In this document: in pieces, positions 37,964 to 47,935 of the stretch
Position numbering within the stretch: position 1 is the first letter of the stretch
Layout: each line of letters begins with the position of its first letter
From: Candidatus Gastranaerophilales bacterium
GTDB lineage: Bacteria; Cyanobacteriota; Vampirovibrionia; Gastranaerophilales; Gastranaerophilaceae
NCBI GenBank assembly: GCA_017415185.1
Contig: JAFQHZ010000006.1
Coordinates: forward strand, 1-64,000
Length of the DNA stretch: 64,000 bases
Direction: 5' to 3'
Translations under genes and position numbers: made by a program
Notes under the pieces: generated by a model
Database searches by the model: none
What the model was told of the DNA's origin: nothing
The model's input: the letters and a program-made list of their open reading frames with translations, nothing else

Positions 37964-40006
37964 CTAACAACATCCAGTTGCACATCCGCAATCAAGCTGA
38001 ATATCAAGGTCGCCCATGAATACTTCGTCTTTTCCTAGTGCATTAGGAATGATTGAGAATGTATTTGAAATACCATCTTGAGCATCGTCAAATGGAAGTT
38101 TAGCAACAGAAGCAAGTGAAGCTACTGCGCCATTTGTGTCACGACCATGCATTGGATTAGCTCCCGGTGCTAGAGGAACACCCATTTTTCTTCCGTCTGG
38201 AGTGTTGCCAGTCTTTTTACCATATACAACGTTAGAAGTGATTGTTAAAATTGGCATTGTAGGAATTGAATTTCTGTATGTATGATGTTTTCTAATCATA
38301 TTCATAAATTTAGAAACTAATTCAACTGCAATTGAATCAACTCTGTCGTCATTGTTGCCGTATTTAGGGAATTCGCCTTCTGTTTCGTAATCAACAACGA
38401 TTCCGTCTTCGTCTCTAACTGTTCTAACTTTTGCATATTTGATTGCAGACAATGAATCAGCAACAACTGAAAGTCCAGCAATACCAGTTGCAAAGTAACG
38501 TTTAACATCTCTATCATGAAGAGCCATTTGAGATCTTTCATAGCAATATTTATCATGCATGTAATGAATTACATTTAATGTATTTACATACAAACCAGCA
38601 AGCCATTCCATCATGCCTTCAAATCTTGACATTACTTCATCATAATCTAAGTATTCAGAAGTAATTGGAGCATATTTTGGTCCAACTTGTGTTTTGATTC
38701 TTTCATCAACACCGCCGTTGATTGCGTATAATAAGCATTTTGCTAAGTTAGCACGAGCGCCAAAGAATTGCATTTCTTTACCAACAACCATTGATGAAAC
38801 ACAACAAGCAATTGCGTAATCATCACCGTGTGTAACTCTCATCATATCATCGTTTTCATATTGAATTGATGAAGTTTTGATAGAAATATGTGCACAATAT
38901 TCTTTAAATGCTCTTGGTAATCTTTTTGACCAAAGAACTGTTAAGTTTGGTTCTGGAGCAGCGCCAAGGTTTTCTAAAGTATGAAGATATCTGAATGAGT
39001 TTTTAGTAACCATTGAACGGCCATCGATACCCATACCACCGATTGATTCTGTTACCCAAGTAGGATCGCCTGTGAATAATGAATTATATTCAGGAGTTCT
39101 AGCGAATCTTACTAGTCTTAATTTCATGATGAAATGGTCAATCATTTCTTGAATTTGTTCTTCGCTGAATGTTCCATTTCTTAAATCTCTTTCAACGTAA
39201 ATATCAAGGAATGTTGAAGTTCTACCGATTGACATTGCAGCGCCGTTTTGTTCTTTAACTGCTGACAAGTAACCGAAATATAACCATTGAATAGCTTCTT
39301 TAGTGTTTTGAGCAGGTTGAGTAATATCAAAACCATAAATTCTACCTAATTCAGCCATTTCTTGAAGAGCTCTGATTTGTTCAGAAATTTCTTCTCTTAA
39401 TTGGATGCGTTCAGCTGTCATTTCGCCTTCAAGAGAAGTTAATTGAGCTTTTTTGTCTTCGATTAATCTATCGATACCATAAAGAGCGATTCTTCTGTAA
39501 TCGCCAATGATACGACCACGACCATAAGCATCAGGAAGTCCTGTAATAATTGCAGAGTGTCTTGCTGCTTTCATTTCAGGAGTATATGCATCAAATACAC
39601 CTTGGTTGTGGGTTTTTCTGTATTTTGTGAAAATTTCAGATACTTCAGCATCTACTTCGTAACCATAAGATTTGCAAGCAGTTTCAGCCATTCTGATACC
39701 GCCAAATGGTTGCATAGAACGTTTTAGAGGTGCATCAGTTTGAACACCAACGATTGTTTCTAAATCTTTATCGATGTATCCAGCACCATGAGATGTGATA
39801 GTTGATACAACTTTTGTATCCATATCCAAAACGCCGCCGTTTTCTCTTTCTTTTTGGAATAATTCGCAGCATTTTTCCCATAATTTTGTTGTTGCTTCAG
39901 TTGGACCAGCCAAAAAGCTAGCATCACCTTCATAAGGTGTATAGTTTTGTTGGATAAAGTCGCGAACGTTTATTTCGCTTTGCCACTTACCAGGTTTAAA
40001 TGTCAT
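37964..40006 (-). CDS. pflB: Pyruvate formate-lyase catalytic subunit, lacking the glycyl-radical domain
   Basis: Converts pyruvate and CoA to acetyl-CoA and formate. It matches PflB along its length up to [14 protein letters not shown] (680 residues against about 760). The active-site pair of cysteines is present ([11 protein letters not shown]). After ALGKD the normal radical domain is missing and the protein ends with a short acidic, Cys-rich tail [13 protein letters not shown]. The missing domain is supplied by the gene immediately downstream. AAGGAGA precedes the ATG. Split PFL is uncommon. The Cys tail may bind metal or join the subunits. Confidence 0.93.
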   Translation of the reverse strand: MTFKPGKWQSEINVRDFIQQNYTPYEGDASFLAGPTEATTKLWEKCCELFQKERENGGVLDMDTKVVSTITSHGAGYIDKDLETIVGVQTDAPLKRSMQPFGGIRMAETACKSYGYEVDAEVSEIFTKYRKTHNQGVFDAYTPEMKAARHSAIITGLPDAYGRGRIIGDYRRIALYGIDRLIEDKKAQLTSLEGEMTAERIQLREEISEQIRALQEMAELGRIYGFDITQPAQNTKEAIQWLYFGYLSAVKEQNGAAMSIGRTSTFLDIYVERDLRNGTFSEEQIQEMIDHFIMKLRLVRFARTPEYNSLFTGDPTWVTESIGGMGIDGRSMVTKNSFRYLHTLENLGAAPEPNLTVLWSKRLPRAFKEYCAHISIKTSSIQYENDDMMRVTHGDDYAIACCVSSMVVGKEMQFFGARANLAKCLLYAINGGVDERIKTQVGPKYAPITSEYLDYDEVMSRFEGMMEWLAGLYVNTLNVIHYMHDKYCYERSQMALHDRDVKRYFATGIAGLSVVADSLSAIKYAKVRTVRDEDGIVVDYETEGEFPKYGNNDDRVDSIAVELVSKFMNMIRKHHTYRNSIPTMPILTITSNVVYGKKTGNTPDGRKMGVPLAPGANPMHGRDTNGAVASLASVAKLPFDDAQDGISNTFSIIPNALGKDEVFMGDLDIQLDCGCATGCC

Positions 40007-40110
40007 TATGTATCTCCTTTTTTACATTTAATTTTGATAAAATTATAACACAAAAATAAAAAGCAACCTGCTTATAAAAAAATTAATTTTTTCTTAATTT
40101 TAGGGCATTT

Positions 40111-40956
40111 TTAACCCTTAACCGCACCATCATTAGAGCCTTGAATAAAATATTTTTGCAAAGCCAAAAAGAAAACAATAATCGGAATTATTGAAACAAT
40201 TGAACCAGCTGCAACAAGGCGATAATCAGAGCTAAAAGCGCTTGAAAGATTGTTTATTCCAACAGGCAAAGTAAACAATTGTTCATTTGTTAAAACAATG
40301 CTTGGCCATAAAAATTCACCCCAAGAACCAATGAAAGTAAAAATCGCCAAGAGCGCAATTGTTGGTTTAACCATTGGAAGAAGAAGTTTTATGAAAATCT
40401 GAAAAGAATTACATCCATCCACAATGGCACTTTCTTCAATTTCCCTTGGAATAGTCAAAAAAGCCTGACGCATTAAAAATATTCCAAAAGCATTAACAGC
40501 AAAAGGAAGAATCAAACCCAAATACCCAAATATTTCGCCATAGCTATCAATCAAATGAAGCTTAAGGGTAATAATATAAACAGGAAGCATAATCGTTTGA
40601 AAAGGAACCATTATTGTTGCTAATATCGCAAAAAAAGCAACTTTTTTTCCTTTAAATTCCATTCTTGCAAGAGGATATGCAGCTAACGCTGACAAAATCA
40701 CGTTTAAAATAACTGTTATTGAAGCAACAATAAAGCTATTTAAAACATATTTTGCAATTGGAACAAGCTTCAAAACTTCAACAAAATTATCAAGCGTAAA
40801 ATCCCTTGGGATAAACACTGGAGGATAAGCAAAAATATTTTCACTTCTTCCTTTTAGTGCAGTCGACAAAAGCCACAAAAAAGGAATTAAAGATAAAATG
40901 CAAATCAATATTAAAATCAGATGCGTAAATATTTTTTTAGAATTCGCTAAGTTCAT
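40111..40956 (-). CDS. Sugar ABC transporter permease, MalG type
   Basis: Inner-membrane permease of the carbohydrate uptake transporter-1 family. Six predicted transmembrane helices and the EAA loop (EIEESAIVDGCNSFQIFIKLLLPMVKP) that contacts the ATPase. Length 281 is typical. It overlaps the partner permease by 4 nt. No solute-binding protein or ATPase gene is nearby, so the other parts must lie elsewhere; many such importers share one common ATPase. Confidence 0.93.
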   Translation of the reverse strand: MNLANSKKIFTHLILILICILSLIPFLWLLSTALKGRSENIFAYPPVFIPRDFTLDNFVEVLKLVPIAKYVLNSFIVASITVILNVILSALAAYPLARMEFKGKKVAFFAILATIMVPFQTIMLPVYIITLKLHLIDSYGEIFGYLGLILPFAVNAFGIFLMRQAFLTIPREIEESAIVDGCNSFQIFIKLLLPMVKPTIALLAIFTFIGSWGEFLWPSIVLTNEQLFTLPVGINNLSSAFSSDYRLVAAGSIVSIIPIIVFFLALQKYFIQGSNDGAVKG

Positions 40957-41822
40957 ACCTTGTATTTATCCTTTTCAAAAACAAAAATATTTAGCATTGA
41001 AAAACCCATAACTACAAAAAGCAAAATGACAGCGCCTGCACTAGCAAGCCCCAAGTCAAGATTTTCAAATGCTCTTTCATAAATATAATAAACAATTGTT
41101 TTAGTAGAATCCATTGGTCCACCATGGGTCATAACATAAATTTCAACAAAAACTTTCAACGCCGAAATTGAGCTGATTGTTGAAACAAGAGCAATCATAG
41201 GCATTAAATGAGGAATTGTAATTGCCCAATGTTTTTTAAATCCAACAATTCCATCAACATCTGCTGCTTCATATAATTCTTTTGGAACACTCATTAAAGC
41301 GCTAAGATAAATCATCATATAATATCCGACGCCTTTAAATATTGTCACAAGAGCAACCGAAAACATTGCAACTTTTGGATTAGTGAGCCAACCAACTGGT
41401 TCAAACCCAATTTTTTCAATAAAAAAATTCAAAAGCCCGCTTGGCGCATAAAGCCATTTAAAAGCAATTGCCACAACAACAATTGAAACAACAACAGGCA
41501 AATAAATTAAAACTTTATATGTGTTTTTAAACTTGATATTTTGATTGATTAAAATCGCCAAAAATAACGGAAATATAACCAAAAAAGGCACACACAATAT
41601 CAAAAAATAAAATGTATTTAAAATTGTTTTTAAAAACAAAGGCGAATTGATAAGAGAAATATAATTATCAAAACCAACAAAAGTCGGCTTATATATATTA
41701 TTTCCATAATCAAAAAAACTTAATTCAATCGTTTCAAAAAACGGGAAAAAGAAAAACAATAAAAGAATTATACCCGCAGGCAATAAAAATAAATATGCAC
41801 TCAAATTCTTCTTCATATCCAT
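40953..41822 (-). CDS. Sugar ABC transporter permease, MalF type
   Basis: Partner permease of the previous gene. Hydrophobic start (LSAYLFLLPAGIILLLFFFF), six helices and the EAA loop (PKELYEAADVDGIVGFKKHWAITIPHLMP). Length 289. The first gene of the pair, transcribed away from the amidase gene. TATAGT lies 8 nt before the ATG with no ribosome site between, so this message may be leaderless; a second ATG at 41816 is possible. Confidence 0.93.
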   Translation of the reverse strand: MDMKKNLSAYLFLLPAGIILLLFFFFPFFETIELSFFDYGNNIYKPTFVGFDNYISLINSPLFLKTILNTFYFLILCVPFLVIFPLFLAILINQNIKFKNTYKVLIYLPVVVSIVVVAIAFKWLYAPSGLLNFFIEKIGFEPVGWLTNPKVAMFSVALVTIFKGVGYYMMIYLSALMSVPKELYEAADVDGIVGFKKHWAITIPHLMPMIALVSTISSISALKVFVEIYVMTHGGPMDSTKTIVYYIYERAFENLDLGLASAGAVILLFVVMGFSMLNIFVFEKDKYKV

Positions 41823-41916
41823 AAATAAATACTATATTAATCTACGCAAAAATTCAACAATCCGTATTAGTTATTATTATTTAAGATGGTGTTAAAATTG
41901 TACTAGAGGAAAACTG

Positions 41917-43920
41917 TTGAATTTAGCAAGAATATTAATAACAACATTATTTATGCTGATAATGGCGGGACAAGGTGCGCTTTGTGCCGATTTTCGAATT
42001 GAAGATATTGTAATCGATTCATCAGATAGATTGATTTTCATTAAAGGAAAAGGAAATTACAAAGAAAATTTGCAAACAATCGAAGTTCCAACCCCTGGTT
42101 CTGATTCAATTCGTTTAATTAACAATATCACAACTTTTACAATAACAGCACCTGCTCGCTATGTTGTAGACATTCCAAACGCAACATTAAATGGTCCAAA
42201 TAGAACTTATAAAATTCAAAATTCAACAGTTTTACAAAGCGTTCAACTTGCACAATTTTCAACAAATCCTCATATTGTGCGTGCTGTTTTTACTTTAAAC
42301 AAAAACACGGATTTAACTAAGCTTTCAACCCATACAAACGGAACAAATATTATTATAAAATATTCTCCAAAAATCATAGATAATTCAATTCAATATAAGT
42401 TTTACACTCCAACAGGAGATTCAGGCACAGGCTCCGGGCTTCAAAACACAAGCGCAATTGTAACATACAACAACACAAACGAATCAAAAGCCATTGTTCC
42501 AAGATTTCAAACAAGATATTATTTGAGTCAAGTAAGTCAAAATACAGATGGATTAATCCTTAGAGGAATAGGCAACATTGCTTATCAAAGAGCAACATAT
42601 TCTCCTGATAATACACAGGCAAGCTTCTTATTAGACAATACATCATTAATTTCAAAGCTTGACAACAAAACATACAAAATTCCATCAAGCCAAGAAAACA
42701 CCGATGCAACGCTAACAATAAACAAAATCAATTCAAAAAAAGTAAAATTAACGCTGAACGGAAACAATATAAGAGATTATAGATTTGTTATTTCTCCAGA
42801 TGGACAAAGTTTATTTATTTCTCATAGAAATTTCATTATAAACACAATTTTTTCAACAAATCCTGCCATAGTAAATTCTTATAAGGCTCAAAAAACTTCT
42901 ACTGATTATAAATTAATCGAAATGTTTTTCGATAAAAGCGTAACATACGATATTTTTGAAATGAACGACAACTTATATCTTGATGTGAATAATCTTGGCG
43001 ATTATAATTTGCAAGCATTCGAAGAAATGCTCACAACAACAGATATAAAAGTTCAAGCTCTTAAAATTTCATCAGATAAAACTCGCTTTATAATTCCAGC
43101 AAAAGAACTAAACTTTGCTTATGCGAATGTTGAATCTAATGCAAAATCAATCAAACTTGTTTTCAAAGACAAACCGCCAATTGCTCCTAGCGAAAAAGAG
43201 CCGGAAATCATTATTATTGCAAACAACAATCAAGACAAAAAAATTGATATCAAAACAGTTGAAAAATTGGAAGACAAGAAAAACGACAACATTAATGTAA
43301 TTTATATTCCAAAACAAGAAATTCCAAAAATAGAAAAACCAAAAAAACCAAAAGAAAAACCAACAATTTCTGCAATGAAAAAAGTAGTAATCGATCCAGG
43401 ACACGGCGGCGCTGATAGCGGGGCTATTGGTGGCGGAGTGTATGAGAAAGATTTAAATCTTGATGTTGCAAAAATCGTTCAAGAAAAATTAATGAAAAAA
43501 AATATTTATGTTTATATGACAAGAACAAAAGACGAGACTTTGTCTTTAGAAGACAGGGTTAATTATTCAAATGAACTTAATCCTGATATTTATGTGAGCA
43601 TACATACAAATTCAACAGTTAAAGAAGACACATACGGGCTTGAAACGCATTATTTCAAAGACAACAGCTATGATTTAGCACAAATCGTCCATAACGAATT
43701 TGCTTGCGGAAAAAACTTAAGAAAATGGGACACTTTAGACAGAGGTGTGTTTAAATCTCGTTTTTATGTTATAAATCATACAGAAGCTCCGGCAATTTTA
43801 ATTGAAATGGGCTTCATATCAAATCTTGAAGAAAGAAACAGATTAACCAAAAAAGGTCGCAAGGAAGATATTGCTGATTCTATAACAGAAGGCATATTGG
43901 AGTATTTAAAAACAAAATGA
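41917..43920 (+). CDS. amiC: N-acetylmuramoyl-L-alanine amidase with AMIN domains
   Basis: Periplasmic zinc amidase that cleaves septal peptidoglycan. Signal peptide (MNLARILITTLFMLIMAG..., cleavage after LCA). Two AMIN-like beta domains (about residues 25-130 and 200-410), a Lys/Pro-rich linker (KIEKPKKPKEKP), then the Amidase_3 domain: VVIDPGHGGADSGAIGG with the first zinc His, a Glu in GVYEKDLNLDVA, ADRVN-like region, SIHTN, and the C-terminal ILIEMGF catalytic Glu. The start is TTG at 41917 with AGAGGA upstream. It overlaps murI by 4 nt, linking wall turnover and D-Glu supply. Confidence 0.92.
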   Translation: MNLARILITTLFMLIMAGQGALCADFRIEDIVIDSSDRLIFIKGKGNYKENLQTIEVPTPGSDSIRLINNITTFTITAPARYVVDIPNATLNGPNRTYKIQNSTVLQSVQLAQFSTNPHIVRAVFTLNKNTDLTKLSTHTNGTNIIIKYSPKIIDNSIQYKFYTPTGDSGTGSGLQNTSAIVTYNNTNESKAIVPRFQTRYYLSQVSQNTDGLILRGIGNIAYQRATYSPDNTQASFLLDNTSLISKLDNKTYKIPSSQENTDATLTINKINSKKVKLTLNGNNIRDYRFVISPDGQSLFISHRNFIINTIFSTNPAIVNSYKAQKTSTDYKLIEMFFDKSVTYDIFEMNDNLYLDVNNLGDYNLQAFEEMLTTTDIKVQALKISSDKTRFIIPAKELNFAYANVESNAKSIKLVFKDKPPIAPSEKEPEIIIIANNNQDKKIDIKTVEKLEDKKNDNINVIYIPKQEIPKIEKPKKPKEKPTISAMKKVVIDPGHGGADSGAIGGGVYEKDLNLDVAKIVQEKLMKKNIYVYMTRTKDETLSLEDRVNYSNELNPDIYVSIHTNSTVKEDTYGLETHYFKDNSYDLAQIVHNEFACGKNLRKWDTLDRGVFKSRFYVINHTEAPAILIEMGFISNLEERNRLTKKGRKEDIADSITEGILEYLKTK

Positions 43921-44696
43921 TTAATAATTCAATAGGTTTGCTAGATAGCGGAGTGGGCGGTTTAAGCGTATTGTCTGAATTATATAAAATAATGCCCAAT
44001 AAAAATTATGTTTTTTTTGGCGACACCAAAAATGTCCCCTATGGAACAAAAACTAGTGAAGAAATTTTCAATTATACAAAAGATATTTTAAACTTTTTTG
44101 TTTCAAAAAATATAAAAACAGCTGTCTTTGCTTGTAATACAACAAGCGCAGTTGCTTATGATAAATTAAAGGAATATTTTGAAGATAAAATAAAAATTTA
44201 TCCACTAATCCAATCCGTTGCAAAATATGCAACGGAAGGTTTAAAAAACAACGACACAATCGCAATTCTTGCAACAAAAGCAACCATTAATTCAAAAAAA
44301 TATGATGAAGAATTAAAAAAATATAATCCAAACATTAATGTTTTAGGAATTGACTGCACAGGCTTTGTTGAAATTGTTGAAAATAGACTTTATGACAACA
44401 AAGAATCAATCGAATTAATCAAAGAAAAGCTTGAAATCGCAAAGAAAAATAATGCCAAAAAAATCGTTTTAGGATGCACACATTATCCATATTTAATAGA
44501 TATATTTAAAAATATTTATAATGTTGAATACTTTAATCCTGCAAACACAATAGCTCAAATTGTGAAACAAGATTTAAATGACAATTTTAATCAAAAAGGA
44601 ACATTAGAATTTTATGTTTCGAAAAATCCAAATGATTTTATCTTGAGCGCAAAAACTTTCTTTGATGTTAAAGAAGCAAAATTAATAGAAATTTAA
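43917..44696 (+). CDS. murI: Glutamate racemase
   Basis: Makes D-glutamate for peptidoglycan. Full set of motifs: GLLDSGVGGLSVLSEL, FFGDTKNVPYGTK, the first catalytic Cys in FACNTTSAVAY, the second in LGCTHYPYL. Length 259 is typical. The ATG overlaps the amidase stop (ATGA). A hairpin terminator begins at its stop codon. Confidence 0.96.
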   Translation: MINNSIGLLDSGVGGLSVLSELYKIMPNKNYVFFGDTKNVPYGTKTSEEIFNYTKDILNFFVSKNIKTAVFACNTTSAVAYDKLKEYFEDKIKIYPLIQSVAKYATEGLKNNDTIAILATKATINSKKYDEELKKYNPNINVLGIDCTGFVEIVENRLYDNKESIELIKEKLEIAKKNNAKKIVLGCTHYPYLIDIFKNIYNVEYFNPANTIAQIVKQDLNDNFNQKGTLEFYVSKNPNDFILSAKTFFDVKEAKLIEI

Positions 44697-44720
44697 AACC
44701 CTGCCATTTGGCAGGGTTTT
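44695..44720. terminator. Terminator between murI and the zincin gene
   Basis: AAAACCCTGCC/GGCAGGGTTTT hairpin between convergent genes. Confidence 0.85.
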
Positions 44721-44735
44721 AGGTGGAAAATGTTT

Positions 44736-45305
44736 TTAGTTTAATCCTGCATACACAGGGTTTGTTGCGATAAGCTTTTGAATTCCTTGAACACCGCCTT
44801 TTGTTCTTATTTTAGCGATTGTATTTTCACGTTTTGCTAAAGGTTCGCTTGAAGCAACTAAATCTTGATTTCTTTTTACAAATTCAGTCCAAGCTTGAGT
44901 TTCAGAAATCCACGCTCTTAATTCTTCAGCTTTTGTATTTGTAAAAGTATGATGTTGTGATTCGTGAGCAATTAAACAAGCAATACATTCAGGGCTTGCA
45001 CCTCTATGTTCAGAAGAAATATAAATTACTAAGCCATTATTTTTTGTTCTTGCAGTAATAGCTTCAGCATCGCCATATCCAAACATATTTAAATCACGAA
45101 ACATTACACGAATAGGTTTTCTTGTAGCGTTATTGCCATTCAAAATTGAAATAACATCACGTCTATTAATTTCATACAAAGAATCAAGGGCAGAAACAAT
45201 TTTTGCATTGGTAGAAATTCTTGAATAATCAACAGCTAATACTTGCTGAATTTCGCAAGCAAACATACTGAATACCAAGCAAACAACTAATAATAATTTT
45301 TTCAT
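44736..45305 (-). CDS. Secreted zincin-like metallopeptidase
   Basis: A 189-residue exported protein. Signal peptide MKKLLLVVCLVFSMFACE..., with cleavage probably after VLA; the Cys at 17 lies too late for a clear lipobox. The motif LIAHESQHHTF is an HExxH zinc site with Glu downstream (KAEELRAWISETQAW) as a possible third ligand. I do not recognise a named family. The start at 45305 is supported by GGTGG and by the signal peptide; a longer in-frame ORF upstream is rejected. It could be a periplasmic protease. Confidence 0.75.
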   Translation of the reverse strand: MKKLLLVVCLVFSMFACEIQQVLAVDYSRISTNAKIVSALDSLYEINRRDVISILNGNNATRKPIRVMFRDLNMFGYGDAEAITARTKNNGLVIYISSEHRGASPECIACLIAHESQHHTFTNTKAEELRAWISETQAWTEFVKRNQDLVASSEPLAKRENTIAKIRTKGGVQGIQKLIATNPVYAGLN

Positions 45306-45486
45306 TTTTTCCACCGTAAATTTAGTTTTATCATCCTTTGTATAGTTTGTATAAACGACACTTATTTTGAAAAACTTTAGAAAAATGTTCATTATTTTAA
45401 TGATTTCTTTACAAATGTTAATAATATTCTTTAAAACTACCAAAATAACGAATATCAACAAAAAAAATTAATTTTAAAATTCATTA

Positions 45487-46032
45487 ATGATTAAAAAAAT
45501 CAAATTTGAAATTTTATATTGCACAATATTTGCGCTAATTTTATATTCAATTTTTATTCCTCTTGCCTGCTATTGCTCGGAAGAAACAAAAGTTATAATA
45601 ATCACAAAAGAAGATATTAAAAACGCAAAACCTCGCTCGCCATATCAGGTAAACTTTTCAAATAAGGATTTAAAAGCAATAGAAATTATGGAGCGTAGGC
45701 ATTTTCCAAGAACATATCCCGAATTTTCAGACAAAGAACGCTTAAAAAACCTTGAATATGAGCTATTAGGACGAATTTGGGAATTTACGCCTCAAGAAGA
45801 AAGAATCAAAAAGTTAAAACTCGCCTCTTCAAATACTGCGCTAATCGGAACAGCGCTTCCAGCATCGATTTCATCAAAAAGAAATGCGAAAAAATTAAGA
45901 AACAACGAAATCCAATTAAGACAAAGGGACAATGTTGGGTTAATTGATGGGTTTTTGAGGTTGATGAGCCCAGAAAAATATGAAATTTACAGAAAAAGCG
46001 CAGACAAACTATATTATAAATATGAATATTAA
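45487..46032 (+). CDS. Membrane-anchored or exported protein of unknown function
   Basis: A 181-residue protein with one hydrophobic N-terminal segment (ILYCTIFALILYSIFIPLA, about 9-27), either a membrane anchor or a signal peptide. The rest is basic and helical, with an R/K-rich middle (SSKRNAKKLRNNEIQLRQRD). No ribosome site is obvious; the start is the first ATG. Not recognised. It lies between the zincin gene (divergent) and the omega-like gene. Confidence 0.55.
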   Translation: MIKKIKFEILYCTIFALILYSIFIPLACYCSEETKVIIITKEDIKNAKPRSPYQVNFSNKDLKAIEIMERRHFPRTYPEFSDKERLKNLEYELLGRIWEFTPQEERIKKLKLASSNTALIGTALPASISSKRNAKKLRNNEIQLRQRDNVGLIDGFLRLMSPEKYEIYRKSADKLYYKYEY

Positions 46033-46087
46033 AGCCACTTGCATGTAATTATTTCTCATTGTAAGATTATTATTATAGGAGATAATT

Positions 46088-46333
46088 ATGAGTCAAATTA
46101 CAAAAACCGCTTGGGATTTAAACGAAAAAGCCCCAAACAGATATCAATTAGTTTACGAATTAATTGAATTAGCAAAAAAATTAGTTGATGAATCTCAAAT
46201 GAAAAAACCTAGAGACGACTTTGGTTTTGATGTTGAAATTCCTTTTGATTCAAACGTTAAAAAAGAAAAACCTGTTCAACATGCTATTATGGTTAAAGCA
46301 TCTGAATCAGACGATGATGGTCTAGTAGGCTAG
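46088..46333 (+). CDS. rpoZ: Possible RNA polymerase omega subunit
   Basis: An 81-residue acidic protein. Its N-terminal half (NEKAPNRYQLVYELIELAKKL) resembles the omega-subunit signature in which NRYxLV starts a helix that wraps the beta-prime C-terminus. The usual second conserved block (KPVxxALxEI) is seen only loosely as KPVQHAIMVKASES. Size fits. A good ribosome site (TAGGAGA) precedes the ATG. The next gene starts 24 nt later and is probably cotranscribed. The assignment is tentative. Confidence 0.55.
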   Translation: MSQITKTAWDLNEKAPNRYQLVYELIELAKKLVDESQMKKPRDDFGFDVEIPFDSNVKKEKPVQHAIMVKASESDDDGLVG

Positions 46334-46356
46334 TTTATCTTTTTTATTTATCAAAT

Positions 46357-47166
46357 ATGGAAAAAATCAAAGAAACTCTTGATTATATAAATTCTAAAAC
46401 AAACAACCTAAATGCCGATGTCGCAATTATACTTGGCTCTGGCTTAGGTTGTTTTTGTGATGGTTTAGATGGAATTCGCCTTAAATATGATGAAATTCCT
46501 CATTTTGGAAATAGCGACGTAAAAGGTCACAAAGGAGAACTTCTTTTTTGTGAAATCGAAGGCAAAAACTGCATAATAATGCAAGGAAGATTCCACTATT
46601 ACGAAGGAAATTCGCTTCAAGTTGCAACATATCCAATCAAAATATTTAAAAAATTAGGAATTAAAACCCTTTTTATAACCAATGCAGCAGGCGCAACCCA
46701 CCAAGGACTTAATATTGGCGATATTATGCTTATGAGTGACCATATTAATTTTATGGGAACAAATCCACTAATTGGCAAAAACGACGAATCATTAGGCGAA
46801 AGATTCCCTGATATGAGCAATTGCTATACAAAAGATTTGCAAATATTGGCCAAATCTTGCGCTCAAGAATTAAATATTGATTTAAAAGAAGGCATTTATC
46901 TTGCAACAACAGGTCCAAGCTATGAAACAGCAGCAGAAATTCGTGCTTTTAGAATTCTTGGAGCAGATGTTGTTGGGATGAGTTCAGTTCCTGAAGCAAT
47001 TGTTTCGAACTATTTAAAATTAAACACTGTTGGCTTCAGCTCAGTAACAAACTTTGCAACAGGCGTTAGTGAAAATAAATTAAATCACCAAGAAGTGCTT
47101 GAAATTGGCAAAATCACAAGCCAAAAACTAAGCAAATTAATCAAACTAATGATTTCTAAAATTTAA
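46357..47166 (+). CDS. punA: Purine nucleoside phosphorylase, trimeric (PNP-II)
   Basis: Splits inosine, guanosine and their deoxy forms with phosphate for purine salvage. Motifs: IILGSGLGCFCD, MQGRFHYYEG, ITNAAGATHQGLNIGD, TTGPSYETAAEIRAF, VGMSSVPEAIVS and VTNFATG. The Asn and Glu of the purine site are present. Length 269 is typical. It converges with the pseudopilin gene, with a 4-nt overlap of stop codons. Together with deoC near 61.5-62.1 kb it points to nucleoside catabolism. Confidence 0.96.
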   Translation: MEKIKETLDYINSKTNNLNADVAIILGSGLGCFCDGLDGIRLKYDEIPHFGNSDVKGHKGELLFCEIEGKNCIIMQGRFHYYEGNSLQVATYPIKIFKKLGIKTLFITNAAGATHQGLNIGDIMLMSDHINFMGTNPLIGKNDESLGERFPDMSNCYTKDLQILAKSCAQELNIDLKEGIYLATTGPSYETAAEIRAFRILGADVVGMSSVPEAIVSNYLKLNTVGFSSVTNFATGVSENKLNHQEVLEIGKITSQKLSKLIKLMISKI

Positions 47167-47852
47167 TCATTATCTTGTATTGAACGATTAGTCCAAGCTT
47201 CTGCACGAGTTCCGTGAACAACTCTTCCATCTGCACGAATTCCATATCCAAATGGAGCTTCGCCTGATGATATTCCATCAATATCAAAGCAATAAACTTT
47301 ATAAGCAGAATCAAAACCATTGCCATCTTTAAACTGAACATCTTCAGCTTTTGGAGGCGCAAAAATTCTTTTTCCGCCTGAAACAGAAGCAAAAGTTGTT
47401 GTTTGGGAAGCTTCAAACCAAGTTACATTATCAGAAGACACCACTCTTGCGGTGTTTGCTTGTGCAGTTGCACAACAAGAATCAAATTTATCTTTAACAG
47501 TACTTGTTAAACCGCTTGAAGCATTAACATAAGTGCAACCTGAAGCACTATATGAACCACTGCAATCAACGGATTTTGTTGTCACAATATCAGCAAACGT
47601 ATTACAAAAATATGCACTGTTAGGAGCAGTTTTGTCAAAACGAGTGCCCAAATCGCCGTCATGATAATATTTATCAGTATTTACCAATTCCCTAACTGTT
47701 GTGGTTAAGGTTGAATTTGCCTTTTGAAATTTCATAACATCTTCATTGGGCATTCCATTTCTTGCAGCAGGCAACAAAACCGCTGCTAAAACGCCAATAA
47801 CAGAAAGTACAATCATTAATTCAGCTAGGGTAAACGCTCTATAAAATCTCAT
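47163..47852 (-). CDS. Type IV pilin-like (pseudopilin) protein, paralogue 2
   Basis: Same design as the gene at 33497: leader MRFYR, then FTLAELMIVLSVIGVLAA, then a globular part with several Cys (YFCNTF, VDCSGSY, SGCTYV, DSCCATA, KVYCFD) and the ending DIDGISSGEAPFGYGIRADG. The two share near-identical N-terminal 60 residues and C-terminal 40, but the middle differs. PilD-processed minor pilin or secretion pseudopilin. A Shine-Dalgarno-like GGAGC precedes the ATG. Confidence 0.85.
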   Translation of the reverse strand: MRFYRAFTLAELMIVLSVIGVLAAVLLPAARNGMPNEDVMKFQKANSTLTTTVRELVNTDKYYHDGDLGTRFDKTAPNSAYFCNTFADIVTTKSVDCSGSYSASGCTYVNASSGLTSTVKDKFDSCCATAQANTARVVSSDNVTWFEASQTTTFASVSGGKRIFAPPKAEDVQFKDGNGFDSAYKVYCFDIDGISSGEAPFGYGIRADGRVVHGTRAEAWTNRSIQDND

Positions 47853-47910
47853 TTTTGCTCCTGAGTCACATATTTATTATATGCCCAATTTGTCTAAAAT
47901 TAAATATTTT

Positions 47911-47930
47911 AAAGCCCCAAAAGGGGCTTT
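47911..47930 (-). terminator. Terminator after ferritin
   Basis: AAAGCCCC/GGGGCTTT hairpin; the T run on the minus strand is imperfect. Confidence 0.65.
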
Positions 47931-47935
47931 AAATG

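Noticed and set aside
44736-45461. Longer version of the zincin gene starting at 45461
   Set aside because: The extension is low-complexity, has no ribosome site, and would bury the clear signal peptide that starts at 45305.
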